DNA of 64,000 nucleotides, from positions 1,240,001 through 1,304,000 of the forward strand of contig NZ_JAOCQD020000002.1 of assembly GCF_025290835.2 (NCBI RefSeq), read 5' to 3'. Source of the DNA: Aquabacterium sp. OR-4. Lineage in GTDB: Bacteria; Pseudomonadota; Gammaproteobacteria; Burkholderiales; Burkholderiaceae_C. The notes under the pieces were generated by a model. That model was not told the origin of the DNA, did not search any database, and worked only from the letters and a program-made list of their open reading frames with translations. This document shows positions 16,322 through 25,222 of the stretch, one piece after another. Each line of letters begins with the position of its first letter. Position 1 is the first letter of the stretch. The position numbers were made by a program, and so were the translations under genes.

Positions 16322-17317
16322 ATGACCGTCGACATCCGCGTGCAAAGCGTCAAGCCGCTGCGCCACACCTTCGGCCACATCGCGCGGCGCTTTGGCGACA
16401 AGCCGGCCAGCCGCTACCAGGAAGGCACCTACCAGCTGCAGTCGGAGCTGAACTTCCACTACAAGCCGCTGTGGGACCCCGGGCGCGACATCTACGACCC
16501 GCGCCGCACGGCCGTGGCCATGCACGACTGGTACGCGGCCAAGGACCCGCGCCAGTACTACTACGGCAGCTACACCATCGCCCGCAGCCGCATGCAGGAG
16601 GCGGCCGACCGGCAGCTGGACCTGGCCGAGCGGCGCGGCCTGCTCAGCAGCCTGCCCGAGGCGGCGCGCGAGTCGGTGCTGGCCACGGTGCTGCCGCTGC
16701 GCCACTTCGAATGGGGCGGCAACACCAACCTGGCCGAGGTGGCCGCCTACGGCTGGGGCACGGCCATCACCCAGGCCGCGGCCATGGGCGTGATGGACCG
16801 CCTGGGCATGGCCCAGCACCTGTCGCGCATCGGCCTGCTGCTGGATGGCAACACCGGCAGCTCGCTGGCCCGGGCCAAGCAGCGCTGGATGGCCGATGCC
16901 GCCTGGCAGCCGCTGCGCCGCGAGATCGAGAACGTGTTCGTGCGGCGCGACTGGTTCGAGGCCCTGGTGGCCCAGGCCCTGGTGGCCGATGGCCTGGTGT
17001 ACGGCACGCTGCTGCAGCGCTACGAGGCCTGGTTTGCCAGCCAGCACGGCACGGCGCTGGCCACGGTGCTGGACTTTCCGCTGCGCTGGCAGGAAGAACA
17101 TGCCCGCTGGGTGGATGCGGTGCTGAAGACCTGCGCCGCCGAGAGCGCGGCCAACCGCAGCCTGATCAGCGCCTGGGCGCGCCAGTGGCGCGAGGCCTTT
17201 GGCGCCGCCCTGGCGCCGCTGGCTGAAACCGCGATGGGCCGCGACGGTGGCCCGGCGCTGCGCGAGGCCGATGCCGACCTGGGCGCACGCCTGGCCCGCC
17301 TGGGGCTGGACGCCTGA
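16322..17317 (+). CDS. dmpL: Phenol hydroxylase beta subunit P1
   Basis: A 331-residue beta subunit of the multicomponent diiron phenol hydroxylase. It shows the family sequences FGHIARRFGDKPASRYQEGT and YQLQSELNFHYKPLWDP near the N-terminus and AMHDWYAAKDPRQYYYGSY. It pairs with the large P3 subunit in the hydroxylase dimer and carries no metal site itself. GAGAGGAGACAAGCCC precedes the ATG. Confidence 0.93.
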   Translation: MTVDIRVQSVKPLRHTFGHIARRFGDKPASRYQEGTYQLQSELNFHYKPLWDPGRDIYDPRRTAVAMHDWYAAKDPRQYYYGSYTIARSRMQEAADRQLDLAERRGLLSSLPEAARESVLATVLPLRHFEWGGNTNLAEVAAYGWGTAITQAAAMGVMDRLGMAQHLSRIGLLLDGNTGSSLARAKQRWMADAAWQPLRREIENVFVRRDWFEALVAQALVADGLVYGTLLQRYEAWFASQHGTALATVLDFPLRWQEEHARWVDAVLKTCAAESAANRSLISAWARQWREAFGAALAPLAETAMGRDGGPALREADADLGARLARLGLDA

Positions 17318-17376
17318 GCGCCTGAACGCCTGAACGCCGTGATGCCCCGCCACCACCCCACCTGCAGGAGCCTTGC

Positions 17377-17694
17377 ATGACCACCACCACCGCCACCCCA
17401 CCGGCCGCCGTGCGCACCAGCCAGCAACCAGTGTTCATCGCCTTGCAGGCCAACAACGACACCCTGCCCATCGTGCAGGCCATTGCCGCCGACAACCCGC
17501 TGGCCGTGGTGGACGAACTGCCCGGCCTGGTCAAGCTCACCGCCCCCGGCCGTCTGCGCGTGTGCCGCGCCAGCATCGAAGAGGCCATGGGCCGGGCCTT
17601 CGATCTGCGCGAGGTTCACATCCACCTGGTCTCGCTGTCGGGCGAGATCGACGAGACCGACGACGAGTTCACCCTGCTCTGGCGCGCCGCCTGA
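17377..17694 (+). CDS. dmpM: Phenol hydroxylase regulatory protein P2
   Basis: A 105-residue cofactor-less effector protein (MmoB/DmpM family). It binds the hydroxylase and is needed for turnover. The core PVFIALQANNDTLPIVQAI and GLVKLTAPGRLRVCRASIEE match the family. The N-terminal 15 residues are rich in Thr, Ala and Pro. The ATG is preceded by GCAGGAGCCTTGC. Confidence 0.92.
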   Translation: MTTTTATPPAAVRTSQQPVFIALQANNDTLPIVQAIAADNPLAVVDELPGLVKLTAPGRLRVCRASIEEAMGRAFDLREVHIHLVSLSGEIDETDDEFTLLWRAA

Positions 17695-17725
17695 TCGCGC
17701 CGATTCAAGACACCGAGGAGACACC

Positions 17726-19417
17726 ATGAACCCAGCCACCCTGACCCCCACCGCTGAAGCCGCCAAGACCGCGGCCAGGAAGCTCAGCCTCAAGGAGAAC
17801 TACGCCCTGCTCACGCGCGACCTGGGCTGGGAGCCCAGCTACCAGAAGCCCGAGGATGTGTTTCGCCACGCGCAGTTCGAGGGCATCAAGATCCACGACT
17901 GGGAGCAGTGGGAAGACCCCTTTCGCCTGACCATGGACGCCTACTGGAAGTACCAGGGCGAGAAGGAGCGCAAGCTCTACGCCATCCTGGATGCGTTTCA
18001 GCAGAACAACGCGCAGTTCAATGTCAGCGATGTGCGCTACGTGCAGGCGCTCAAGCTGTTCATCAACGGCGTGGTCGGCATGGAGTACGCCTCGCACCGC
18101 GGCTTCAACATCATCGGCCGCGAGTTTCCGGGCACGGCCGCGCGCATTGCCGCGCAAATGCAGGCCATCGACGAACTGCGCCATGCCCAGACCCAGACCC
18201 ACGCGCTGAGCCACTACAGCAAGTACTTCGCGGGCATGAGCGAGTTTCCGCACCAGTACGACCGCACCTGGTACCTCAGCATCCCCAAGAGCTTTTTTGA
18301 AGATGCCGTGTCCAGCGGACCCTTCGAGTTCGTGGTGGGCATCTGCTTCGCGTTCGAATACGTGCTCACCAACCTGGTGTTCATGCCCTGGATGTCGGGC
18401 GCGGCCTACAACGGCGACATGTCCACGGTGAGCTTCGGCTTCAGCGCGCAAAGCGACGAGGCCCGGCACATGACGCTGGGCATCGAGGTCATCAAGTTCC
18501 TGCTCGAACAAGACCCGGCCAACGTGCCCATCGTGCAGGGCTGGATCGACAAGTGGTTCTGGCGCGGCTACCGCCTGCTGAGCCTGGTGGCGGCCATGAT
18601 GGACTACATGCTGCCCAAACGCGTGATGAGCTGGGCCGAGGCCTGGGAGATCTACTACGAGCAGAACGGCGGCGCGCTGTTTGCCGACCTGGCGCGCTAC
18701 GGCATCCGGCCGCCCCGCCACGCCGACGTGACGGTGAAGGAGAAGGCCCATGTGAGCCACCAGCTGTGGAGCACCTTCTACCAGTTCAGGCATGCGGCGG
18801 GTTTTGCGGTGTGGCTGCCCAGCCAGGACGAGCAGCAGTGGCTGTCGGCCAAGTACCCCGATACCTTCGACCGGTACTACCGCCCACGTTACGCGCACTG
18901 GGCCGCACTGGAAGCGGCCGGCACACCGTTTGCCAATGCCACGCTGCCGCAGCTGTGCCAGGTGTGCCAGTGGCCGCTGCTGTTCACCGAGCCCGACGAC
19001 CCCACGCAGATCTGCTACCGCGAAGAAAGCTACCTGGGCGAAAAATTCCACTGCTGCAGCGACGGTTGCCGCGAGATTTTTGCCAAGGAGCCGCAGAAGT
19101 ACGTGCACGCCCATCTGCCGGTGCACCAGATCTACCAGGGCAGCTACTTCCTGCCCGATGTGAACCCCGGCGCGCCCGGCTTCAACCCGCTGGTCGAGGC
19201 GCTGCGCTACATGGGCATCACGGCCGGCGTGGACGGCGGCAGCTTCCACGGCCATGTGGACGCGCAGAACTGGGAGCGCTGGACCCAGCGCCCGGCCAGC
19301 ATGCATGACCCGATGCAGAGCGCCCCGCAGCCCACCCCGCAGGCCGCCACGCCGCCCCCACCACACACCCCGCCACACACCGCCCCGCAGACCCCGCCGC
19401 AGCGCCAGCCGGCCTGA
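17726..19417 (+). CDS. dmpN: Phenol hydroxylase large (diiron) subunit P3
   Basis: The 563-residue oxygenase subunit that hydroxylates phenol to catechol at a carboxylate-bridged diiron centre. Both iron motifs are visible: DELRHAQTQ in the first helix pair and SDEARHMTLG in the second. A C-terminal part with paired Cys (CQVCQWPLLF; FHCCSDGCREIF) is the usual DmpN zinc-finger-like region. After the normal end (about 530) comes a tail of about 35 residues very rich in Pro, Gln and Thr, not expected in the family. The ATG at 17726 follows CGAGGAGACACC. Confidence 0.95.
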   Translation: MNPATLTPTAEAAKTAARKLSLKENYALLTRDLGWEPSYQKPEDVFRHAQFEGIKIHDWEQWEDPFRLTMDAYWKYQGEKERKLYAILDAFQQNNAQFNVSDVRYVQALKLFINGVVGMEYASHRGFNIIGREFPGTAARIAAQMQAIDELRHAQTQTHALSHYSKYFAGMSEFPHQYDRTWYLSIPKSFFEDAVSSGPFEFVVGICFAFEYVLTNLVFMPWMSGAAYNGDMSTVSFGFSAQSDEARHMTLGIEVIKFLLEQDPANVPIVQGWIDKWFWRGYRLLSLVAAMMDYMLPKRVMSWAEAWEIYYEQNGGALFADLARYGIRPPRHADVTVKEKAHVSHQLWSTFYQFRHAAGFAVWLPSQDEQQWLSAKYPDTFDRYYRPRYAHWAALEAAGTPFANATLPQLCQVCQWPLLFTEPDDPTQICYREESYLGEKFHCCSDGCREIFAKEPQKYVHAHLPVHQIYQGSYFLPDVNPGAPGFNPLVEALRYMGITAGVDGGSFHGHVDAQNWERWTQRPASMHDPMQSAPQPTPQAATPPPPHTPPHTAPQTPPQRQPA

Positions 19418-19459
19418 TCGCCGCATGGCCCGCCCCAGCGCACAAGGAGACTTTCAACC

Positions 19460-19822
19460 ATGACCGTCCAGGCCATTTCGCCCGATTACCACGGCAGCAT
19501 GAAGGACAGCGTGGAGCACTTCCACGGCCAGCAGCTGCTCAACATCGGCTGGGACCAGCACCTGATGTTCGCCACGCCGCTGTGCATTCCGGTGCCGCCG
19601 GGCATGCCCTTTGGTGCGCTGGTGCAGCAGGTGCTGCCCGGCCTGTATGGCCAGCACCCGCAGTTTGCGCAGATCGACTGGGCGGCCACCGAGTGGCTGC
19701 GCTCGGGCGAGCGCTTCACGCCCGCGATGGACCAGAGCCTGGCCGACAACGGCCTGGGCCACAAGGCCGTGCTGCGCTTTCGCACGCCGGGCCTGGCAGG
19801 CCTGGCCGGCGCGGCCTTTTGA
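19460..19822 (+). CDS. dmpO: Phenol hydroxylase subunit P4
   Basis: A 120-residue gamma-type subunit of the hydroxylase. It begins MTVQAISPDYHGSMKDSVEHF and keeps NIGWDQHLMFATPLCIPVP, the signature of DmpO. It takes part in the (alpha beta gamma)2 oxygenase. The gene is 42 bases after dmpN, with AAGGAGACTTTCAACC before the ATG. Confidence 0.92.
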   Translation: MTVQAISPDYHGSMKDSVEHFHGQQLLNIGWDQHLMFATPLCIPVPPGMPFGALVQQVLPGLYGQHPQFAQIDWAATEWLRSGERFTPAMDQSLADNGLGHKAVLRFRTPGLAGLAGAAF

Positions 19823-19839
19823 CGGCGGGGCGCTGCGGC

Positions 19840-20907
19840 ATGAGCTTTCAACTGCGCATCGAACCCCTCGGCCAGACGCTGGATCTGGCCGAGGGCCAGA
19901 CCCTGCTCGACGCCTGCCTGCGTGCCGGCGTGTGGCTGCCGCATGCCTGCTGCCACGGCCTGTGCGCCACCTGCAAGGTGCGCGTGCTGGAAGGCGAGGT
20001 CGAGCACGGCGAGGCCTCGCCCTTCGCGCTGATGGACTTCGAGCGCGAGGAGGGCCGGGCCCTGGCCTGTTGCGCACACGCGCAATCCGATCTGGTGATC
20101 GAGGCCGAGATCGACGACGAGCCCGATGCGCTGGCCCTGCCGGTGCAGGACCATGTGGGCCGGGTGGTGGCCATCGAGCAGGCCTCGCTCAGCGTGCGCA
20201 TCCTGCGCCTGCAGCTCGAGCGGCCGATGCGCTTTCAGGCCGGGCAGTACATCAACCTCGAGATTCCGGCGCTGGCGCAGCGGCGGGCGTTCTCGATTGC
20301 CAGCCCGCCCTCGCGCGCCGATCTGCTGGACCTGCATGTGCGCCAGGTGCCCGGCGGCGCCTGCACCGGCTGGCTGCACCAGCAGCTGGCCGTGGGCGAC
20401 CGCCTGCCGCTGGCCGGGCCGTATGGCCGTTTCTTCGTGCGCCGCTCGGCGCACGGGCCGGATGGGCGGCCGCTGCTGTTCATGGCCGGCGGCTCGGGGC
20501 TCTCGAGCCCGCTGGCGATGATCCTGGATCTGCTCGAACAGGGCTGCCGCCTGCCGATCACCCTGGTCTACGGCCAGCGCCAGCGCAGCGAGCTGTACCT
20601 GCACGAGCGCCTGCAGGCGCTGGCCGCCGCGCATGCCAACCTGCGCTACCTGCCGGCCTTGTCGGACGAGCCGGCCGGCAGCGGCTGGATGGGCGCCCGC
20701 GGCTTGGTGCACGAGGTGGCCGGCGCGCACTTCGGCCATGACTTCAGCGGCCACAAGGCCTATCTGTGCGGCCCGCCGGCCATGATCGATGCCTGCCTGA
20801 GCAGCTTGATGCAGGGCCGGCTGTTCGAGCGCGACATCCACACCGAGCGCTTCTTGTCGGCCGCCGATGCCCAGCGTGCACGCTCGCCGGTGTTTCGCTC
20901 GGTGTAG
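19840..20907 (+). CDS. dmpP: Phenol hydroxylase reductase P5
   Basis: A 355-residue NADH reductase that feeds electrons to the diiron centre. The plant-type 2Fe-2S domain comes first, with Cys 37, 42, 45 and 77 (ACCHGLCATCKV ... ACCAH). A ferredoxin-NADP reductase-like FAD/NAD domain follows with RRAFSIAS (flavin) and GGSGLSSPLAMI (nucleotide). The order is the reverse of the VanB-type reductase upstream, so the two are not duplicates. The start lies 17 bases after dmpO. The stop is 18 bases from the end of the convergent tetR gene. Confidence 0.93.
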   Translation: MSFQLRIEPLGQTLDLAEGQTLLDACLRAGVWLPHACCHGLCATCKVRVLEGEVEHGEASPFALMDFEREEGRALACCAHAQSDLVIEAEIDDEPDALALPVQDHVGRVVAIEQASLSVRILRLQLERPMRFQAGQYINLEIPALAQRRAFSIASPPSRADLLDLHVRQVPGGACTGWLHQQLAVGDRLPLAGPYGRFFVRRSAHGPDGRPLLFMAGGSGLSSPLAMILDLLEQGCRLPITLVYGQRQRSELYLHERLQALAAAHANLRYLPALSDEPAGSGWMGARGLVHEVAGAHFGHDFSGHKAYLCGPPAMIDACLSSLMQGRLFERDIHTERFLSAADAQRARSPVFRSV

Positions 20908-20925
20908 CGCCGCCGGGCGCGGGGC

Positions 20926-21678
20926 TCAGCGCCGGGTGCGCCGGGGCACCGGCGCTGGCGCGGCCGCGGGCGGCTCGTCGGCCAGCATCAAGGCGGCCAG
21001 TGCGCGCAGCGACTGCTTCAGCGTCTGCCAGCTGGCATCGTCGTGCAGATCAAGGCCGCCAAACACGCGGATCTGGCGGCTGCGCACCAGCAGGTGCTGC
21101 ACGCCGGCCACCAGCAGCAGGGTCACGCCCTGCAGCCAGGGGCGCTGCGCCCACTCGGCACCGCCCAGCACATGCGCGGCCTCGGCGCCCCATTGCTCGC
21201 GCTCGGCTTCAAGAATGGCGGTCAGCTCGTTGCGCTCGTGCACCTCGCCGGCCAAAACTGCCACGGTGAGCGGCCGGGCCCGCAGCGCGTCGACAAAGTG
21301 CTCGAAGAAGCGCGCATAACGTTCGGCCGCCGGCAGCGCCAGCAGGGCCTGGGGCTCGGGGCCCAGCAGATCGGCCACGCGCGGCCAGAAGCGGCTGCTC
21401 TCGCCCCAGGCACGCAGCAGCTCGGGCAGGCTGCCGAAGTAGCGGTAGATCAGCACCTTGTCCACCGCCGCCTGGCGGGCGATGGCGGTGACGCCGATGC
21501 CGCCAAAGCCGTCACGCGCCAGCACCTCGCCCACCGCGCCGAGGATGCGCTCTTCGGTGGCCGCCCGGTCGCGCGGGCGTGGCTCGGCGGTGGCGCGTGC
21601 CCTGGGTGACTGTCTGCCAGGCGTTCCCGGTGTGCCCTGTGAGGCCGCAGGTGCGGGCGTGCGGCCCGGCCGGCTCAT
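20926..21678 (-). CDS. TetR-family transcriptional regulator
   Basis: A 250-residue repressor. The helix-turn-helix (ATEERILGAVGEVLARDGFG ... IARQAAVDKVLIYRYFGS) occupies about residues 38-85 and is preceded by a Pro/Arg-rich N-terminal extension. The start ATG overlaps the stop of the upstream nitroreductase gene (positions 21675-21678), so the pair is one operon. Two near-perfect 16-bp palindromes lie in the promoter of that operon, so this protein is the obvious candidate to bind them and repress itself and the nitroreductase. The ligand is unknown. Confidence 0.88.
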   Translation of the reverse strand: MSRPGRTPAPAASQGTPGTPGRQSPRARATAEPRPRDRAATEERILGAVGEVLARDGFGGIGVTAIARQAAVDKVLIYRYFGSLPELLRAWGESSRFWPRVADLLGPEPQALLALPAAERYARFFEHFVDALRARPLTVAVLAGEVHERNELTAILEAEREQWGAEAAHVLGGAEWAQRPWLQGVTLLLVAGVQHLLVRSRQIRVFGGLDLHDDASWQTLKQSLRALAALMLADEPPAAAPAPVPRRTRR

Positions 21679-22844
21679 CCGCGCACCAGTTGCGCGTCCA
21701 GCCCGCGCCGCGGCGCCGGCTCCACCGGTTCGGCATGGCCCACGCGCGCCCACATCTGCACGGTGTGCGAGGGCCGCTCGGCGCCGAGCAGGCGGTGGAT
21801 CTCGGCATGGGCCTGGGCCTGCTCGGCGTACTCCTGCAGGGCCTGCTGCAATGGATGCATGGCCAGGCCCAGGGCCGTGCCGGCCAGCTGCACACGCGCC
21901 CAGGCCCGCCCGGCCTCGATCTGCACCACACGGCTGTTGCCTTCGCTCACCAGCCACACAAAGCCGGGGGCCGAGGCGATCTTGGCGTCAAAGTCCTTCA
22001 GCTGCGTGCGGATGGCGGTGTCGTCGGGCGCCGGGGCCTGCTGGCGGTTGAACAGGCCCAGGCGGTCGAGCGCGGTGAGCATCGGGTCGGTGATCGAGAT
22101 GCCGTCGCGGTGGCGCGCGATCTCGCTGGCGCCGATGCGCAGCCAGCGGTACGACTCGAGCAGGGTGCGCGGCGTGACCAGCTCGGTGCGCCAGGCCTGG
22201 CGCGCCACCTCGCGCTGGCGCTGCAGCGCCGTGGCCGCGCCCGCCTGATCGCTGCCGATGAAGCCAAAGCGCAGCGGGTGCGGCCGCACCGCCTCGGCCA
22301 GGGCCTGCCAGGCCGGCGCCGGCACCGGCCGCTCGAGCGCGTACACCTGGCGGTTGGTGCGGCGCGACAGGATCTGCTGGAACAGCGGGTCGGGCGCCAG
22401 CGTGGGCTCGGCCACCAGGCGCACACGGGCCACCGGCCGGGCGTCGATCTGGTCGGGGCCGTAGGTGCCTTCGGGAAACAGCGTGATCTGCGCGCGCTGG
22501 CCACGCTGGCGTGCGGCCAGATCCAGCAGCTCGAGAAAGCAGCCGTGGCTCATCATGATCTGGCGCGAGAACGGGTCGGTCTCGGGCAGCAGGCGCTGCG
22601 GGTCGCAGCGCAGCAGCATCTCGCCGGGCGTGCGCAGATCCACCAGCCACGATTGCAGGTTGTGCGAGTGCGGCGCGAGGATGGCGTGGGACAGGATCCA
22701 GCGCCGCAGGTCGGGCTCGGCCCCCGGCCCCTGCCAGGCGGCAATGGCCTCGGCCGGCAAGCGGCCGGAACAAGCGCCCAGGCCGCCCACGGCGCCCAGC
22801 ACCACCCCACCGCCCACCAGGCGGACAAACGCGCGTCGTTGCAT
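21675..22844 (-). CDS. Exported nitroreductase-family protein (Acg-like, double-domain length)
   Basis: A 389-residue protein with an N-terminal export signal, RRAFVRLVGGGVVLGAVGGL, that has twin Arg and is followed by a lipobox-like LGAC (Cys 25). The body has nitroreductase-like segments (WILSHAILAPHSHNLQSWLV; RRTNRQVY; PHPLRFGFIGSD), similar to large, flavin-related proteins of the Acg group. The likely location is the periplasm or the membrane surface. It may reduce quinones or nitro-compounds. The substrate is unknown. It is the first gene of the operon with tetR and has operators and a sigma-70 promoter directly upstream. Confidence 0.7.
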   Translation of the reverse strand: MQRRAFVRLVGGGVVLGAVGGLGACSGRLPAEAIAAWQGPGAEPDLRRWILSHAILAPHSHNLQSWLVDLRTPGEMLLRCDPQRLLPETDPFSRQIMMSHGCFLELLDLAARQRGQRAQITLFPEGTYGPDQIDARPVARVRLVAEPTLAPDPLFQQILSRRTNRQVYALERPVPAPAWQALAEAVRPHPLRFGFIGSDQAGAATALQRQREVARQAWRTELVTPRTLLESYRWLRIGASEIARHRDGISITDPMLTALDRLGLFNRQQAPAPDDTAIRTQLKDFDAKIASAPGFVWLVSEGNSRVVQIEAGRAWARVQLAGTALGLAMHPLQQALQEYAEQAQAHAEIHRLLGAERPSHTVQMWARVGHAEPVEPAPRRGLDAQLVRG

Positions 22845-22858
22845 CGTGCAGGCCTCAA

Positions 22859-22897
22859 GTCACCAATGAGTGACAACTCTAGTCACCGAGCGGTGAC
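22859..22897 (-). promoter_or_regulatory. Two tandem TetR-type operators
   Basis: Two 16-bp inverted repeats of the form GTCACY-N4-RGTGAC: GTCACCAATGAGTGAC at 22859-22874 and GTCACCGAGCGGTGAC at 22882-22897, with starts 23 bp apart (about two helix turns). The second overlaps the promoter spacer. They lie just before the nitroreductase-tetR operon and are the likely binding sites of the TetR protein. Confidence 0.75.
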
Positions 22898-22904
22898 AAG
22901 TCAA
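22876..22904 (-). promoter_or_regulatory. Sigma-70 promoter of the nitroreductase-tetR operon
   Basis: On the minus strand, TTGACT (22904-22899) and TAGAGT (22881-22876) are separated by exactly 17 bases. The spacer consists almost entirely of the second palindrome, so a bound repressor would block RNA polymerase. The ATG is 31 bases downstream of the -10 element. Confidence 0.65.
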
Positions 22905-22996
22905 TCCAATGCACGATGAGCTGGCCTTGCGTGGCCTTGCATGGCCCTGCGTGCCGGGCCACCAGGGGCCCGCGCAGCAGGTTCATTCACACCTTG

Positions 22997-24439
22997 TCAG
23001 ACGCCGACCACCGACACCGCCTTGGTGTTGAGGTAGGCCTCCAGCGCCTCGGGGCCGCCTTCGGTGCCGTAGCCCGAATCCTTGATGCCGCCAAAGGGCA
23101 GCTCGGCCGAGGGCGTGGCCGGCTGGTTGATCCACAGCATGCCGGCCTCGACCCGCTGGCTCAGCAGCTGCACGTTCTTGACCGAACGCGTGAAGGCATA
23201 CGCCGCCAGGCCGTAGGGCAGGCGGTTGGCCTCGGCGATGGCCTGGTCCAGCGTGTCGAAGGCCAATACGCCGGCCACCGGGCCGAAGGGCTCGAGGTTG
23301 AACAGGTCGGACGCGGTGTCGAGCCCGCCGATGATGGTGGGCGCGAAGAAGTTGCCGGCACTGCCCACGCGCTCGCCACCGGTGAGGATCTCGCCGCCCC
23401 GCTGGCGGGCATCGGCCACGATCTGCTCCATGGCGGTCACGCGGCGCGGGTTGGCCAGCGGGCCCAGCGTGGTGCCGTCGGCCAGGCCGTCGCCCAGCTT
23501 CAGGCCCTGGGCCTGCTTGGCAAAGGCCGCGGTGAACTCGCCCACCAGGCTGCGGTGCACCAGAAAGCGGGTGGGCGAGATGCACACCTGGCCGGCATTG
23601 CGGAACTTGGCCGCGCCGGCGGTCTTGACGGCCAGCGCCACATCGGCGTCTTCGGCCACGATCACCGGTGCATGGCCGCCCAGCTCCATGGTCACGCGCT
23701 TCATGTGCTGGCCGGCCAGCGCCGCCAGCTGCTTGCCCACGGCGGTGGAGCCGGTGAAGGTGACCTTGCGGATCACCGGGTGCGGGATCAGGTAGTTGCT
23801 GATCTCGGCCGGGTTGCCGAACACCAGGCCCACCACGCCGGGCGGGATGCCGGCATCGACAAAGCAGCGCAGCAGCGCGGCCGGTGCGGCCGGTGTTTCC
23901 TCGGGCGCCTTGCACAGGAACGAGCAGCCGGTGGCCAGCGCCGCGCCGATCTTGCGCACGATCTGGTTGACCGGAAAGTTCCAGGGCGTGAAGGCCGCCA
24001 CCGGGCCCACCGGCTCCTTCAGCACCATCTGCTGGGCACCCAGGTTGCGCCCCGGCACCAGGCGGCCGTAGACGCGGCGGCCTTCGTCGGCAAACCACTC
24101 GATGATGTCGGCGCCGGCATTGACCTCCACGCGGGCTTCGGCCAGGGGCTTGCCGTTCTCCTGCGTCAGCACGCGGGCGATGGCTTCGGCGCGCTCACGC
24201 AGCAGCGCGGCGGCGCGGCGCATCACCGCGGCACGCTCGTACACGCTGGTGAAGCGCCAGACCTCGAAGCCGGCCTGCGCCGCTGCCAGCGCGCGGTCCA
24301 GGTCGGCCACGCCGGCATGGGCCACGGTGCCGATCACCTGGCCGGTGGCGGGGTTGCGCACGTCGAGGGTCTTGCCGCTGGCGGCATCCACCCACTGGTT
24401 GGCGATCAGCAGCTGAACATGGGGATAGGCATCGGTCAT
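22997..24439 (-). CDS. NAD(P)-dependent aldehyde dehydrogenase, succinate-semialdehyde dehydrogenase-like
   Basis: A 480-residue aldehyde dehydrogenase with [13 protein letters not shown] (cofactor loop), [24 protein letters not shown] with the general base, [14 protein letters not shown] with the catalytic Cys, and EPFGPVAGV. It resembles the GabD/SSADH and glutarate-semialdehyde group. The substrate cannot be fixed from the sequence, and no gab genes are nearby. The start at 24439 gives [19 protein letters not shown]; the frame continues upstream but into the divergent GST promoter region and gene. Confidence 0.85.
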   Translation of the reverse strand: MTDAYPHVQLLIANQWVDAASGKTLDVRNPATGQVIGTVAHAGVADLDRALAAAQAGFEVWRFTSVYERAAVMRRAAALLRERAEAIARVLTQENGKPLAEARVEVNAGADIIEWFADEGRRVYGRLVPGRNLGAQQMVLKEPVGPVAAFTPWNFPVNQIVRKIGAALATGCSFLCKAPEETPAAPAALLRCFVDAGIPPGVVGLVFGNPAEISNYLIPHPVIRKVTFTGSTAVGKQLAALAGQHMKRVTMELGGHAPVIVAEDADVALAVKTAGAAKFRNAGQVCISPTRFLVHRSLVGEFTAAFAKQAQGLKLGDGLADGTTLGPLANPRRVTAMEQIVADARQRGGEILTGGERVGSAGNFFAPTIIGGLDTASDLFNLEPFGPVAGVLAFDTLDQAIAEANRLPYGLAAYAFTRSVKNVQLLSQRVEAGMLWINQPATPSAELPFGGIKDSGYGTEGGPEALEAYLNTKAVSVVGV

Positions 24440-24568
24440 CAGAGGGGCTCGCGGGCAGGGTTGCGCAGGTGCCGGGAGCGTACCTGCATCCGCGATGCAT
24501 TTTTGCGTGGGGACATTGCACCCGCCCGGCGCGGCGGCGGCGCCCAGGCACCGGGCTACAGTGGCGGC

Positions 24569-25198
24569 ATGGAACACATCCTCTACGGCAGCCCCGGCTC
24601 GGGTTCGGCGGCCATCGAGATGGCCCTGCAGGCCGCCGGCCTGGGCTACCGCGTGGTGCGCGCCGCGTCGTGGGAGGCCGATTCGGCCCTGGCCGAGCTG
24701 CGGCAGCACAACCCGCTGGGCCAGATCCCCACGCTGCGCCTGCCCGACGGCACGGCCATGGCCGAGAGCGCGGCGATCCTGATCCACCTGGGCAGCCTGC
24801 ACCCGCAGTCGGGCCTGCTGCCGGCCGAGCCGGGCGCACGCGCCAGGCACCTGCACGGCCTGGTCTACATCGCCGCCAACTGCTACTCGGCGGTATCGAT
24901 CAGCGACTACCCGGCGCAATGGACGCACGACAGCACGCCGGCCGCGGTGGCTGCGGTGCGCGCCGCGGCGCGGGCCCAGCTGCACCAGCGCTGGGCGCTG
25001 TTTGCCGATCAGTTCGGCCTGCTGCTCGATGCCGCAGCCACGCCGGGCGCGCTGGCCTTTCTGGCGGTGGTGGTGTCGCAGTGGTCGGGCGCGCGCCAGC
25101 ACCTGCTGGCCGAGCGCCCCGACTTCCACGCCCGGCTGCTGGCGCTGGAAGCCCATGCGCGCCTGGCACCGGTGCTGCAGGCCCACCGCGCGGCCTGA
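24569..25198 (+). CDS. Glutathione S-transferase family protein
   Basis: A 209-residue protein with a thioredoxin-like N-terminal half ([41 protein letters not shown], which includes the cis-Pro and the SNAIL/TRAIL-type AES motif) and an all-helical C-terminal half. The position normally holding a catalytic Ser or Cys has SPGSGS. It diverges from the aldehyde dehydrogenase. The substrate is unknown. Confidence 0.82.
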   Translation: MEHILYGSPGSGSAAIEMALQAAGLGYRVVRAASWEADSALAELRQHNPLGQIPTLRLPDGTAMAESAAILIHLGSLHPQSGLLPAEPGARARHLHGLVYIAANCYSAVSISDYPAQWTHDSTPAAVAAVRAAARAQLHQRWALFADQFGLLLDAAATPGALAFLAVVVSQWSGARQHLLAERPDFHARLLALEAHARLAPVLQAHRAA

Positions 25199-25222
25199 GC
25201 GGCGCAGCGCGACGCGACGCGC

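Noticed and set aside
22916..25198. A 760-codon plus-strand frame covering the aldehyde dehydrogenase
   Set aside because: Only its last 209 codons are real (the GST). The rest is antisense to the aldehyde dehydrogenase and crosses its promoter.
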